From Ustulina deusta (taxonomy: Eukaryota; Ascomycota; Sordariomycetes; Xylariales; Xylariaceae), in contig JAJNNX010000050.1 in assembly GCA_023159155.1 (NCBI GenBank), forward strand, positions 124,001 to 188,000: a stretch of DNA of 64,000 nt. Direction: 5' to 3'. The notes beneath the pieces were generated by a model. It saw only the letters and a list, made by a program, of their open reading frames with translations. It did no database searches and had not been told where the DNA came from. How positions within the stretch are numbered: the first letter of the stretch is position 1; each line of letters opens with the position of its first letter. The translations under genes were made by a program, and so were the position numbers. Positions 34,274-44,536 of the stretch are shown piece by piece.

Positions 34274-34716
34274 CTCACGTAATTAACGGGTGTATGAGGC
34301 AGAGGAATGTCCAGCATGTCAACGCTCCTCTGTCCATGGACGAGATGCATGGGCCATCCGTCGACGGGGTCGTGGAAAGTGACGCATCGTCCGCCGCCAG
34401 GCGCATCCGCCAACTCGTATACGCCGGTCGCCTTGGGGAGCGTGTCGGCGGCGAGGCGCAAGTCGTCTTCGAACTCGACGACGAAGGCGGCGCCTCCGAA
34501 TTCAGACTCGTCGGACTTGATGGCGCAGAAAACCCAAGGCTCGGTGCCGTAGCCGCGGAAGTAGATCTTCTCGTCTTCTCCGTTGCTGTCCTTCACCCTC
34601 TTCGCCTCGGCGAAGCCGAAGTCCAGCAGGAACTGGCTTGCCTTTTCTAGGTCGGTGTACTTGTAGTACACGTGTGCTATGCGCACGAGCTGGATCTTGC
34701 GGGGAGGCATTACCAT
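33127..34716 (-). CDS. Two-domain VOC protein (glyoxalase / catechol 2,3-dioxygenase-like), five exons
   Basis: Minus-strand exons: 34716-34279, 34096-33944, 33737-33493, 33340-33231 and 33158-33127, totalling 326 codons including the stop (325 residues). All introns have GT donors and AG acceptors. The protein has two vicinal-oxygen-chelate modules. The N-terminal one starts LVRIAHVYYKYTDLEKASQFL and contains DPVDGWPMHLVHG. The C-terminal one shows the probable metal ligands: His in VHKLGHFGV (about 168-172), His in YKVHHSSFE (236-237) and Glu in FIFEHYVDGD (about 288). It ends VWGPDVPSSFLE, a common ending in this family. Extradiol ring-cleavage of a catechol-type substrate or a related isomerase/hydratase reaction is plausible; the substrate is not evident. 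Intron 1 contains a (TG)n run (+ strand) and intron 2 is strongly polypurine on the + strand. An ATG two codons in (34710) is an alternative start. Confidence 0.88.
33414..33437. repeat. (CT)n microsatellite inside an intron
   Basis: A CT dinucleotide run within intron 3 of the VOC gene (GA repeats on the coding strand). Confidence 0.8.
34232..34271. repeat. (TG)n microsatellite inside an intron
   Basis: A TG dinucleotide run of about 19 units with one interruption near its left end (GTGTATGTG), within intron 1 of the VOC gene. It lies a few bases from the 5' splice site on the transcribed strand (CA repeats directly after the GTGAGC donor). Confidence 0.9.
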
Positions 34717-35719
34717 GATAGTTTATCCTTACTTAACGCTTGGCTTCTTTTCTCTGGCCCTTATTTGCGAAAGCCTTGGAGATATGATAGATGTCGAATC
34801 AACCGTGGCACATAGGTAACCATCTGTGCACGATGTTTTACAACAGCTATCTATATAAGCCATCGTGGAGCGAGACCGACCGAGGGAGGTAGCTGAATAT
34901 TAGTTGGGTCGGAACGGACGTGGCGGAGTCCGAGTCTGTATGCGGCTGGCACTTGTGCATTAGGTGTAAATTAGGTACAGCATCTACTAGACGCATGCCC
35001 CTTTGATGAATTAGCTCTTAGTAGTCGTGATGGTACCATTGCTACTCGGTTTCTTCCATGTGCTATTCAATGGATTCAATCGACGGGTATTTAAACGCAG
35101 ATAAGATCTTTATTTTTTACATGTCCGCAAGCGAAGCGTAAGCTGACAGGATTCAATTGAAATTATTTAAAACGGACACAAGATTTATTATGGGATCAAG
35201 TCGTCTGTGGCCCTCCCACCCATTACTTACAAGCTCCTATTTTCATTGGCAGTATCCTTATTCCGATGGTTTCATAGTATATACAATACATCTTCCCTTT
35301 TATCAAAGTTTGGCAAATCAATAAAGCTCTATCTTCCCACCTAATGTTCACATCTACGTCAAGCGTTGCATATCTACCTAGCTAGGACACCGATCACTAA
35401 TGCCCAATCCTCGGTGCTCAATCCGATAAAGTAATTTAACAAGTTACACTAGAGTTGGGGAACGGGGAATAGCGATTACTGTAAACGTGGGGAACCCCAG
35501 ACGAGTGTCCTCCCCTAGCCGAGCCGAGCCGCACCGCGTAGCTATTCCGGTAGGTTTAGCGGCGACCTATACTGTTTTGGGCCTCTTGGCAACCCAGGTT
35601 GTTCTCCGATCCACAGGGGGTGTAAATATTAAAAGACTGAAGCCGAGAATACGTGGCATCTCGAGTTCGTTCCAGACTGCATATAATGAATTGAATATCC
35701 TTTAGAAGGTAAATTGGAT

Positions 35720-36010
35720 TTATAATTGACGGCTTTCCGAAAACAAGCCTTTTCGAAGCTTTTCCGAGATAAGAAGGGGATCCTGTAGTAAAGTTATGTC
35801 TAAGTATGTTACGATAAGATCTTTAAGTGTTTTCGAAATGGATGAATGTAAGCACTGCTTCAATGGTCCAATGCGGCCTCGGTAGATATTCTGCAAGGGG
35901 ATCCGAAAGATTAGGGTTTCAGCGAAAACGTGATCTTCCTGAATTATTCCATACTTAACGTGAGCCTTTCGGTTTTTGATTCCTTCGTAATGAAAAGAAC
36001 CTCCAGCCAT
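35720..36010 (-). other. Orphan 96-codon open frame, possibly repeat-derived
   Basis: An ATG-initiated frame of 96 residues (begins MAGGSFHYEGIKNRKAHVKY) lies in the repeat-bearing island. I do not recognise it. It has no signal peptide or membrane span and mixed polar/hydrophobic composition. Its position beside a dispersed repeat makes a decayed transposon or spurious frame more likely than a functional gene. Confidence 0.2.
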
Positions 36011-36130
36011 ATATCCTTGGACTGAGGTGTGGTCTTGGGCTGTATATTAGTTTAAACCCAGCAGTTTAAGAACTGTTTCGCGGGACTATATGAGATAAGC
36101 CATAAGGCAAAAAACCAAATAGCGCTGATA

Positions 36131-36141
36131 GGACTCGAACC
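36131..36141 (-). other. tRNA-like internal-promoter box (B-box-like)
   Basis: The minus strand reads GGTTCGAGTCC, a match to the T-arm/B-box consensus of RNA polymerase III genes, followed by TATCAGCGCTA, which resembles a tRNA 3' acceptor strand. The 5' half of a tRNA cannot be folded from the upstream bases (no matching AGCGCTG 5' strand and no good D-arm). It is best read as a tRNA fragment or the head of a SINE-like element. Confidence 0.3.
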
Positions 36142-36284
36142 TGTCGACCTGATGACCTGGCTATCCAGTATTACCTCACTATATGTAGGTCCTCGGTCAC
36201 ATGACCAAAATGGGGTGAGGCAAGCCTGAACAAAAGTGTCGACAATCTATCTATCGAGAACCTATGGGACAAAATGGATGGCAA

Positions 36285-36400
36285 GGCCAAAAAGATGTTG
36301 TATTGTAAATAGAGGGGTCCTAGCTGTATAGTTGCCAGCTAAATATAGTAGGAACCTGACTGTGACTTCCCTAACCTTTACACCCAATGGACCTGCCCAC
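36285..36400 (+). repeat. Dispersed ~120-bp repeat, copy 1
   Basis: The segment beginning GGCCAAAAAGATGTTGTATT, containing AGCTAAATA about 60 bases in and ACCTTTACACCC/ACCTGCCCAC at its end, recurs with substitutions at 58612-58736 and 60661-60772 in the same orientation. Similarity fades on both sides. A transposon terminus (for example part of a solo LTR) or a small non-autonomous element would explain it. Confidence 0.7.
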
Positions 36401-36715
36401 TGTGGGAAGATACGAAGGACAGTGCCCATATATTACCCCTCACGGTGGATGCCTGTCATTTAGTCTCCGTCCTTCTCACAACTTCGCAACAAACCCGCCG
36501 CTTATCTAATCTCTCCACTATCCGGCACCTTCATAGTAACGCAAGCTGAACAAAGATAGGTACTGCACATTCTCGTCGCACCACAACGACACCACCTACT
36601 CATTAATCTGCATAGAATATATAATAAAACATCAATGCCCTCATTTCGCCCCGTCTCCATCCCCACACCAAGACCCCCCTAAAGACAGACAGCCAGCGCC
36701 TCAAAAAATAAAAAA

Positions 36716-37420
36716 ATGCCCCGCAAGCTCTCCAAGCAGTCCACGAGCACTTCGCTCTCCTCGATATCCACGACCCCGTCGCTCCCGAGCATCCTCACCG
36801 ACGGCCGTCCGCTGCCGCGCGCCGTGGTCTTCGACCTCGACTACACGCTGTGGCCCTTCTGGGTCGACACGCACGTGTACGCGCCGCTGCGCCCGAACGC
36901 GGCGCACAGCGCCTGCACGGACAAGGTCGGCGAGAGCTTCGCCTTCTACCGCGACGTCGCGGCCGTCCTGCACGGGCTGTCGCTCGCGGGCGTCAGGCTG
37001 GGCGTCGCGAGCCGGACGCACGCCCCCGATCTGGGGCGCGAGATGCTGCGGCTTCTGCACGTCCCGCCCGCGAGCACCGTGTTCGGGAGCGAGGAGGCCG
37101 CGGCGGCCCTCGTGCAGGGTGCGAGGAGTGGCGGCGGCAGCAGCAGTAGTGGTAGTAGTGGTAAGGAGAAGACGCGCAAGGCGATAGATTTCTTCGACGC
37201 CGGGCTCGAGATCTATCCCTCGTCCAAGATCAAGCACTTCGAATCCCTGCAGAAGCGCACCGGCATCCCGTACGCCGAGATGCTGTTCTTCGACGACGAG
37301 AGCCGGAATCGCGACACCGAGACCCTGGGCGTGACCATGTGGCTCGTCCGAGACGGCGTCACGTGGGCCGAGGTCGAGAGCGGTGTTCGGGAGTGGAGGC
37401 GGAGGAGGGGTGTCGAGTGA
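36716..37420 (+). CDS. Magnesium-dependent phosphatase-1 (MDP1-like, HAD superfamily)
   Basis: An intronless 234-residue protein. HAD motif I is VVFDLDYTLWPFWVDTHV (both Asp present, about residues 40-42); motif II region ASRTHAPD (about 98-105); Lys in SSKIKHFE (about 174); motif III FFDDESRN (about 192-199). FDLDYTLWPFW is the signature of the MDP-1 family, eukaryotic phosphatases thought to act on phosphotyrosine or glycated-protein substrates in the cytoplasm. A Gly/Ser-rich loop (about 140-152) is inserted before the Lys motif. The first ATG, preceded by an A-rich leader, is used. Third codon positions are almost all G or C, unlike the AT-richer repeat island beside it. A TGAATGAATGAATGAATG tetranucleotide run follows the stop. 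Confidence 0.9.
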   Translation: MPRKLSKQSTSTSLSSISTTPSLPSILTDGRPLPRAVVFDLDYTLWPFWVDTHVYAPLRPNAAHSACTDKVGESFAFYRDVAAVLHGLSLAGVRLGVASRTHAPDLGREMLRLLHVPPASTVFGSEEAAAALVQGARSGGGSSSSGSSGKEKTRKAIDFFDAGLEIYPSSKIKHFESLQKRTGIPYAEMLFFDDESRNRDTETLGVTMWLVRDGVTWAEVESGVREWRRRRGVE

Positions 37421-37916
37421 ATGAATGAATGAATGAAATCAGATGAGATGAGATGTGAACCTGCAGCCTCAGTCACAAACCTGGCGTTACCTAACCGTCT
37501 GGTGAAGAGAGAAAGAAAGAAATGTTTGCAAAGTTTGGCGTTACTGGCTGGCGTGGGCGTTTTCATCCCGAGACCCGAAGATAGGGAATTGCATTTAGAA
37601 ATCTAGACGATAGACAGACGGACGGACGACATCGTATGTTTTTGGTGGGGATGTCCGGCGCTATATATATTTGAAGACTATGTGCGCCGCCATAGAGAGA
37701 AATGATACCAATTCTAGATGACAAAATAATTCGTAACCAAGTATACATAAATGTCTCTCTTCTTCCATCGCTTATTCATCGCTCTTGCATCATCCGATGG
37801 CTGATATACTAACCCAGCAGTTGTATCTGCCAAACACGACAAAACCCGTCATCTAAACCGCTATAGCATACCAGAATCCTTATTTCTATACATAATAGTC
37901 CATCTATATACAAGAA
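37421..37916. other. Intergenic region, convergent gene ends
   Basis: About 500 bases containing the two 3' ends of the phosphatase gene (plus) and the Sec14-like gene (minus). It begins with an (AATG)n run at about 37419-37436 followed by GATGA repeats. No gene is supported. Confidence 0.5.
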
Positions 37917-39575
37917 TTAATGCGCTTTCGTTTCGGAGGCGGCGGTGGCGGCGGCAGCGGAAGTAACCTTCTCGGAAAGCTGTTCGGTAGAATCTTTAGC
38001 ATCGGCGATGACTAGCCCTGCCACAGCATCTGCAGTGGACTCGACAGTTGTAGCCTCGGCATCCTCAGGCTTCGCTAGCGGTGCCTTGGTCGTAGTTTCT
38101 ATCGCGGCGTCTTCGCTCCCTGTGACAGTAGCCTCCTCTTTCTCACCATTCGTCACGGGAATTTCGATAGCAGCGTCGGACTTCAGCGAGGATGCCTTGG
38201 GAATAGTGCACACTACCTCCTTTCTCTCCTTCCCGCCTTTACTACCGACTGCGAGACACTCTAGCCGCGTCCCATCCTCGGTAGGTCGCCAATGGCAGGG
38301 CCCGGGAGGGAAGTTGGTATATCCGTTCTCCCACGTCACTACCCGCTTGATCTCGTCGTCGTAGGTGGGTTCGTCGAAAAAGCTCCACTCGAGCTTCCCA
38401 CCGTAGTTCTTTGGAATATCCTCGAGGTCCATGAACGTCGTCAAGACAGGGAGCACATCGTGATCGCTGAGGATGAAGATCTTGGACACGGTGACAGGGT
38501 CAAACCACCGCTTGATCCAGCCCCAGACAGTCGAGAAGAAGTAAGGGGCGCCGATGATGAAAATCCCTATCAACAATGCGCGTTAGTACATTCTCCCCAT
38601 CCATCCATCTGCCTCTTGATCGTAGCCATTTCGGCGACGAATGGTTTCGTGCTGGGGGACGCTCACGATCGAGGGTTTCGGGGTAATGCGCGGTAGCTAG
38701 CTGACTGGCGGCCTGCATGTGGGCCTTCAGATTCCAAAACATGCGCAGACTGACGTGCGAGATGTCGACGATATTTGTGCTGAGGGAGATGGGAGTCTGG
38801 GGGTTTTCGCGATCGACGCATTCGGACGACAGAGGTTGGACGAATCTGGTCAGGTTTTCGTACAACGCGAACAGGCGCAACAGCTTAGGCGGTGTCTTTC
38901 CATCCGTCTTGGCCTTGCTATAGGTGGTTTCAGTGGACTTCTCGTAGTCGGCGACGGCCTTCGCGTCGAGATGTCGTATCTGGAAGACATAGATCGGTAT
39001 CCCCCTACACGGCGCAACAGCAGCTTGTCAGTACTCGATGGAGCTGGGAGGGTCTTCGGCGCGGCGGAGAGGACACGTACCGCTTGTCTCGATGTCCAGT
39101 GAAGCGCGGGTACTACAGGTGAAGGCATGGTGAGCGACGGATCCAAGGCTGGGTTGGGTGGCGGAGGTTGTGTACCAGTTTCCTCGAAGCCTCGTACGAG
39201 TCGATGTCGATGGTGGCGTAGAGCTTCTCGATCTCGTTCGCGTTGCGGAACTTCTCCGTCTCGGAAAACTGGCCGTATGCGTCGTGCGGCACCCATTTGC
39301 GTGCGCGGAGGAATCGGCTGGTTCGCGCGCGACAGGTCAGCAGGCATGGCTCGCAGGGCGATTGGGCAGGAGGGGGGCACCGTCGGGACGCACAGTAACG
39401 TCGGGTCGTCGTGCGACGGCGGTGGGCCCGGCTGGTACAGACCCTTCTCTTCCAACAGGGCTTTGAAGTCCGCCAGGGCTTGCGTCTCGTGTTCGGTGAG
39501 GTGGCCGAGATGTCCTGTGGGATAGCCGACGTCGACGGCGCCCGACGAAGGCACCCGGCGAAGATCGCTGGCCAT
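37917..39575 (-). CDS. CRAL-TRIO (Sec14-like) lipid-transfer protein, five exons
   Basis: Minus-strand exons: 39575-39394, 39317-39176, 39112-39081 (32 bases), 39004-38667 and 38566-37917, summing to 448 codons including the stop (447 residues). All introns are GT-AG. The N-terminal CRAL-TRIO-N part reads LTEHETQALADFKALL then TLLRFLRARKW; the lipid-binding lobe continues YPRFTGHRDKRGIPIYVFQIRHLD, VDISHVSLRMFWNLKAHMQAASQLATAHYPETLDRIFIIGAPYFFSTVWGWIKRWFDPVT and ends with IPKNYGGKLEW. These are standard Sec14-family blocks; such proteins present or exchange phosphatidylinositol and phosphatidylcholine in Golgi and plasma-membrane signalling. The last ~100 residues are a low-complexity Ala/Thr/Glu tail without family counterpart. 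The frame is open 11 codons upstream, but the chosen Met gives MASDLRR and the usual length. Confidence 0.92.
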
Positions 39576-41068
39576 GGTGGAAGAGATGGAAGGAGGGTGG
39601 ATAGACAATGGGACGATGCCGGGGTTCTTGGCGCTAGAATTGAAGCCGTAGGTTAATAAATAATCGAGAATAAGATGTAACTACCTACATCACTGTCGTG
39701 ATGGTGTTGATGAGTGGATTGATTACCTAAGTCAGCGCGTTGATAGTGGAGAGAGTGTCTGTACACTGCTTACACTACAGGGTAGGTAGGTCGACCTTGC
39801 ATCTGTCAGCGGCAGATTACAGGGTTTAGTGACCCAAATGGCGGTCATTTCAGCCTTGTAATTTACCGACATGCATCTTGACCAGATAGTACCTATTCAT
39901 TCGAATCTTGCCGTCTTCCCCTTTCTGCATCAGCCAATCATGAAGTCGTCGCAGTGCACGGATGAACTCTTATTGTTTTTTAATCGTCTGTCTCGCCAAG
40001 GTACCGAAGTTTAAGGGTCATCGCGATCATCACCTCGATATTCTTGGCGATGCGATACTTTCGTTCCTCGATTTCCCTCCCTGCATACCTAAGACAATGT
40101 CTCGGTCTGATCCCCCCTCACATCAAAGTCTAGCCTGATGGCTCTCTTTCGCCCCGTTACTGGACAATCAGTGCCAGGCTTGGTGTCTAGCCAAATATAT
40201 TTCCGCTATGAGAAACGGAAACAATGTGCACTATTGCATGAGGTATGAGTCGGGGGTTTCGGTTCGGTCAACTTGGGATGGATTGTGTGGCTCTTGCATC
40301 AGACGTGCAGGTCTTGACGTGGCGGAATGATAATGGCATCCGCAATCAGCCATTAAGACACCGGTATACTGACTTTCGTTAGAGTTTGGGTATAATACAC
40401 TAAGGTGATGCAGGTTGGTGGGGACGTCATCCCAAGCGTGCCACGCAAGCGGACCATCTCGATGATTGCAAGGTTTACCAAGGTATACAGCTGCTGCTGC
40501 TGCTGCTGCTATATGCAACCCCGTCAATACTCCGAGGTCAGATGGCCCAAAGGGTACTGAGAGGCCTTCTAGACACGGGCCCAGAACCCGGGGTTTGCCT
40601 GTTCAAGGATTCCCCTGACCCCCAATCCGGATCCCCAGACTTTCTCCGCGGCGAGCGAGCGCGGGGAAGCAGACATCAACCGAGTCATCAAAGTCTGCAA
40701 TATTCGAATGCTGCTGTTCCTCGTATCCGAACGCGGCGCACGGGTACCTCAGCTTGGGTATTCCGCTCGGCTAGGTAGTTCGCCTCACTCTGGAGCGCCG
40801 ACTATCGGCCTGTCTTCATACTCACCGCTCATGTACGTCAATAGGCGTGAGTGCTTGTGTCGCGTAGTAAAATGACAGAATGGTAGCTGGGCACTCGTGT
40901 CATGACATGGCTCCATACGGGGTCCCTACGTGTTACCCAATTCCTCTCCAATAGGCCTGGGTGTATAAACACTTGATTCCCAACCCCAACCTTCATCCTA
41001 ATAGGTCTTTTGGGAGGGGCATATGCAGTGAATCGGATTGTAGCAATCTCATTATCGAAATTCACATA
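39576..41068. promoter_or_regulatory. Divergent promoter region with a (TGC)n run
   Basis: About 1.5 kb between the Sec14-like gene (minus) and the flavin monooxygenase (plus). No gene is supported. A (CTG)n trinucleotide run of about seven units lies at 40490-40510. A TGTATAAACA box at about 40960, roughly 105 bases before the monooxygenase ATG, could serve as a TATA element. Confidence 0.4.
40490..40510. repeat. (CTG)n trinucleotide run
   Basis: About seven consecutive CTG units in the intergenic region, visible directly. Confidence 0.85.
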
Positions 41069-43394
41069 ATGGTAGATCAAGTCCCGTCGAGCGAGCGAGT
41101 GGTGCCCGGGTCTATTAACGTATCAATTGCACCATGGCCAGCAACGGGTAACATTGACGAAGAGGTCACCGATGCTATCGCGATATCATCGAAGATCATT
41201 GACTCTTTCAACCAATCGCTACAGAAGCAAGACTATACGGCCATCGCAGACCTCTTCGTTAGCGACGGGTATTGGCGAGACTACCTCGGCCTAACGTGGG
41301 ATCTTCGCACAGCGAAAGGCAGAGAGAAGATCATAAAATTGCTTCAGGAGGGCCACCACCTGGTCAAGGTCGACATAGATCACTCGCCACCAAGCAATGG
41401 TCCAAAGGTAGCCAACTTGAGATACGATGGTTCGGTTCGTGGTATCCAGTTCGTCACCACCGTCACCACCCAATTAGGCTCCGGCCAAGGTGTTGTGCGG
41501 CTCATCCAGGAATCTGGGGAATGGAAGATTTGGCTCTTTTTTACCACTATGACCAAGCTCAGAGATCATGAGGAGGCTGTGGGGTCCAATCGTGCTCGTG
41601 GTGTGCTGCATGGTTAGTTCCCTGGAGTCTTTTCTATCCCCTTTTGGCAATTTTTGGCCTCAGTTGCTCCTGCATGCTCCCGAGACATTGGTCAAATTTT
41701 GCTCTTTATGGTAATTACTGACTCCAGTGGTTAAACAGGTGCACAGGCTGGGAGGAAGAATGTGAGTTATTCTACGAGTCGATATTTTCCCCTAACGGCA
41801 CAGAGCAAAATGCGTACCCTTCTTGAGTCTGGGGGGCCAAGGGCGATACTATCATACATGTCCAATGATTCACCCACGAGAACCTACTAACCCTACCCAT
41901 CATAGTGGCTGGAGAGGAGACAGGCCGAGTCTAACTTCGAGAATTCAGAACCAGATGTACTCATCATTGGTAAGGTGTATACCCAATCTCAGCCGTGGCT
42001 ATTCTAACACAGCATAGGTGCTGGCCAAGCCGGCCTATCAGTTCATTCTCGGTTAAAAATGTTGAATGTGCCGACCCTCACTATTGATCGAACGGACGAG
42101 ATCGGTGATGCTTGGCGGAACCGGTATCATCAACTCGTGCTACATGATCCGATATGGTATGACCATAGTGAGTAACACATTTTCATTTTCTCGGCAATAT
42201 TAGAAGCAGAAATCTCCCACTCGTATACATATGCATTGTCATTTGTGGATAATCCTGAACTCCTATGTATTCGTCTCAAACGATACAATACTGACCCCCG
42301 AGAGTAAAGTGCCCTACATAAAGTTCCCTGAGTTTTGGCCAGTGTTTACTCCGAAAGACAAAATGGCAGACTTTCTGAAATCATACGCTCACATGCTGGA
42401 GTTGAATGTGTGGACCAAAACCGAGCTGGAGTCTAGTGCCTGGGACGACAATAAGAAACAATGGAGCGTAGTCGTGAAGCGGAAGAACAGCGATGGAAGC
42501 TCAGAAATGAGGACGCTCCACCCGAAACATATCATTCAAGCAACAGGTCACTCGGGCAAGAAGAATTACCCCAGGTTTAAGGGCATGGAGAACTTCAAGG
42601 GAGACGTCCTTTGTCATTCTTCCGAGTTTCGCGGGGCGAGGAAAAACGCTGGTGGTCGGAAGGCTGTCGTCATTGGATCATGCAATTCAGCTCTCGACAT
42701 CGCGCAAGATTACCACGAGAACGGCTACGATGTTACCATCGTCCAACGCTCCTCCACAGCCGTCATGAGCGTCAAGAGCGTTCTAATGTATCTCTTGGGA
42801 CCTCTGTACTACGAAGGTGGTCCACCGGTCGAACACGCTGATTTGCTTGCTTGGTGTACGCCGCAGGAGGTGAATAAGGCTATCCATTCAGACATAAATA
42901 GGTTACAAGAAGCAGAAGATAGGGAGACCCTTGACGCGTTGAACAAGGCCGGATTCAAAACAGACCGAGGCCCAATGAACTGTGGCCTTTGGTATAAGTA
43001 TCTGCAGCGTGGCGGCGGGTACTACATCGACGTCGGGACGTCCCAGCTGATTATAGACGGTAAGGTCAAGGTCAAGCATGGGCACAACGTCGACGAGATT
43101 TTGCCAAATGGTATACGGCTCGACGACGGCACGGAACTAGAAGCCGACGAGATTATCTGTGCCACGGGCTATCAGAATATGAGGACGGTGACTGAGGCGA
43201 TTTTCGGTGCGGACGTGGGTAACAAGGTTGGTAATGTCTGGGGCTTCGATGAAGAGGGCGAGTCGAGGATTATGTGGCGCCGGAGTGGGTTTCCTGGGCT
43301 CTGGCTTCACGGCGGAAATCTGGCCATGTGTCGATACTTTTCGAGGATTGTGGCTCTTCAGATCAAGGCCCAGTTGGAGGGTTTGACTTCCTGA
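41069..43394 (+). CDS. NTF2-like/flavin-containing monooxygenase fusion, five exons
   Basis: Exons: 41069-41612, 41739-41761 (23 bases), 41906-41969, 42018-42167 and 42310-43394, totalling 622 codons including the stop (621 residues). All introns are GT-AG. Residues about 45-165 form an NTF2/SnoaL-like domain (IIDSFNQSLQKQDYTAIADLF, DGYWRDYLGLTWDLRT, WKIWLFFTTM). The FAD-binding Rossmann motif is VLIIGAGQAG (about 207-216). FKGDVLCHSSEF (356-367) resembles the FMO fingerprint F-x-G-x3-H-S-x2-F. The NADPH motif reads VIGSCNSALDIA (381-392), with Cys where the family usually has Gly. CATGYQNM near the C-terminus is the ATG-Y motif. Proteins of this layout are annotated in fungi as FAD-dependent oxidoreductases of the CzcO/Baeyer-Villiger-like group; the substrate is unknown. 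The ATG at 41069 is chosen because upstream sequence in frame looks non-coding. Confidence 0.88.
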
Positions 43395-44536
43395 GTATGC
43401 ATTCCACCTAGGTTAGTTCTATACAACCGCTACTAGGATGGCTAGGATAGTCAAAACCTCGAAATATAGTTCTAAAACGAGGCTGCCCTCAACAGAATAT
43501 AGGGTTTGCAAGTGTTGCTCCGCTGTTCTATGAAGCAAACTCGGCAACAGTGGCCATCACCGATAGTCAATTTAGGTATACATCATCATATAGCCTTCTA
43601 TTTAATAGTGATTGGTTTTACTGTGACGCGTATTCGCTTGCACACCGACGGAATAATGCCGCCAGTCAAATCTTCGTAATTTTAATACTATCTCATTCGA
43701 TCCATATTCGTTAGCTACCCACGTTCTATCTTGAGGGCATATCCACTATTTCAAGTCCGTTCTGAATTTTACGAGGCAAATTTACTAAGAAAGTATAAAT
43801 CTTAAATATAAAAAGGCTTCATCAACGTTGAGGCTATTGATGATGTATCATTTCAACGTGCCTGCAGCGTGCACTACGTGTCAGGAGACCCAAATGACTT
43901 AGATTTTTTCATATACTCAAGATGAATTAACCTAGCTAGGCATAAGTCATGCGATTAGACTTTTATTTTTCAGCCTCATTGACACTTTAGTCTACACGGC
44001 TGTAACTTTCTCGCATTGACCTTCTGCGTAGTTTAGTCATCTAGGTCGTTCATTAAGAAGATACGAACTCCGGATAGACTCGGTGGCGTTACAACCGAAC
44101 TAATGGCGAAAAAATCAAATTGGAGACCTTCAACGGCGAAACTCAAAGTGGAAGATGAAGTATCTTGAGCGGCGATAATCGTCGTATAGTGGCACAGCGT
44201 CCGAGCGGCTTTCCTTCCACGTATTATGGCTCACATTAAGCCGTTTGCTACTCCAATGATGCCGGATCTGATTGCGTCGATGGTTTGATGATGGGAGTTT
44301 ATACGCATAGTTCAGGATCAGATACAAGACTCAACCTCGTACGGCATAGGAAGGAGTCCGGTCAAGGAACACTATCTGAAGGCTAGCACAGAGGGGACGT
44401 GTATAAGAGTTCATCCATCTCCCTCTTGCCTTCTTTCCCAGCCTTCCCTCCTTCAAGTTATATTCCACAGTATTATCCTACCACCACTGAGTCGTCCTCT
44501 CAGACAAAATCACAAATTCACCTGCCCGAGCTCAAA
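43395..44536. other. Intergenic region
   Basis: About 1.1 kb with no supported gene, moderately AT-rich in the middle. A GTGTATAAGAG box near 44399-44409 lies about 130 bases before the next ATG and could be a TATA element for the secreted repeat protein. Confidence 0.45.

Larger units (their letters stand above)
34717..36715. other. Intergenic island with repeat remnants
   Basis: Two kb with no assured gene. The left part (34717-35100) is the upstream region of the VOC gene. A GCGAAGCG motif lies near 35128. The right half contains an orphan frame (35720-36010), a tRNA-like box at 36131-36141, a dispersed repeat copy (36285-36400), and then the promoter of the phosphatase gene. Confidence 0.5.

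Noticed and set aside
36120..36230. Complete tRNA gene on the minus strand
   Set aside because: Only the T-arm and a possible 3' acceptor match; no D-arm or complementary 5' acceptor strand can be folded.
36701..37237. Antisense 178-codon frame over the MDP1-like gene
   Set aside because: Explained by GC-rich third positions of the phosphatase; no homology seen.
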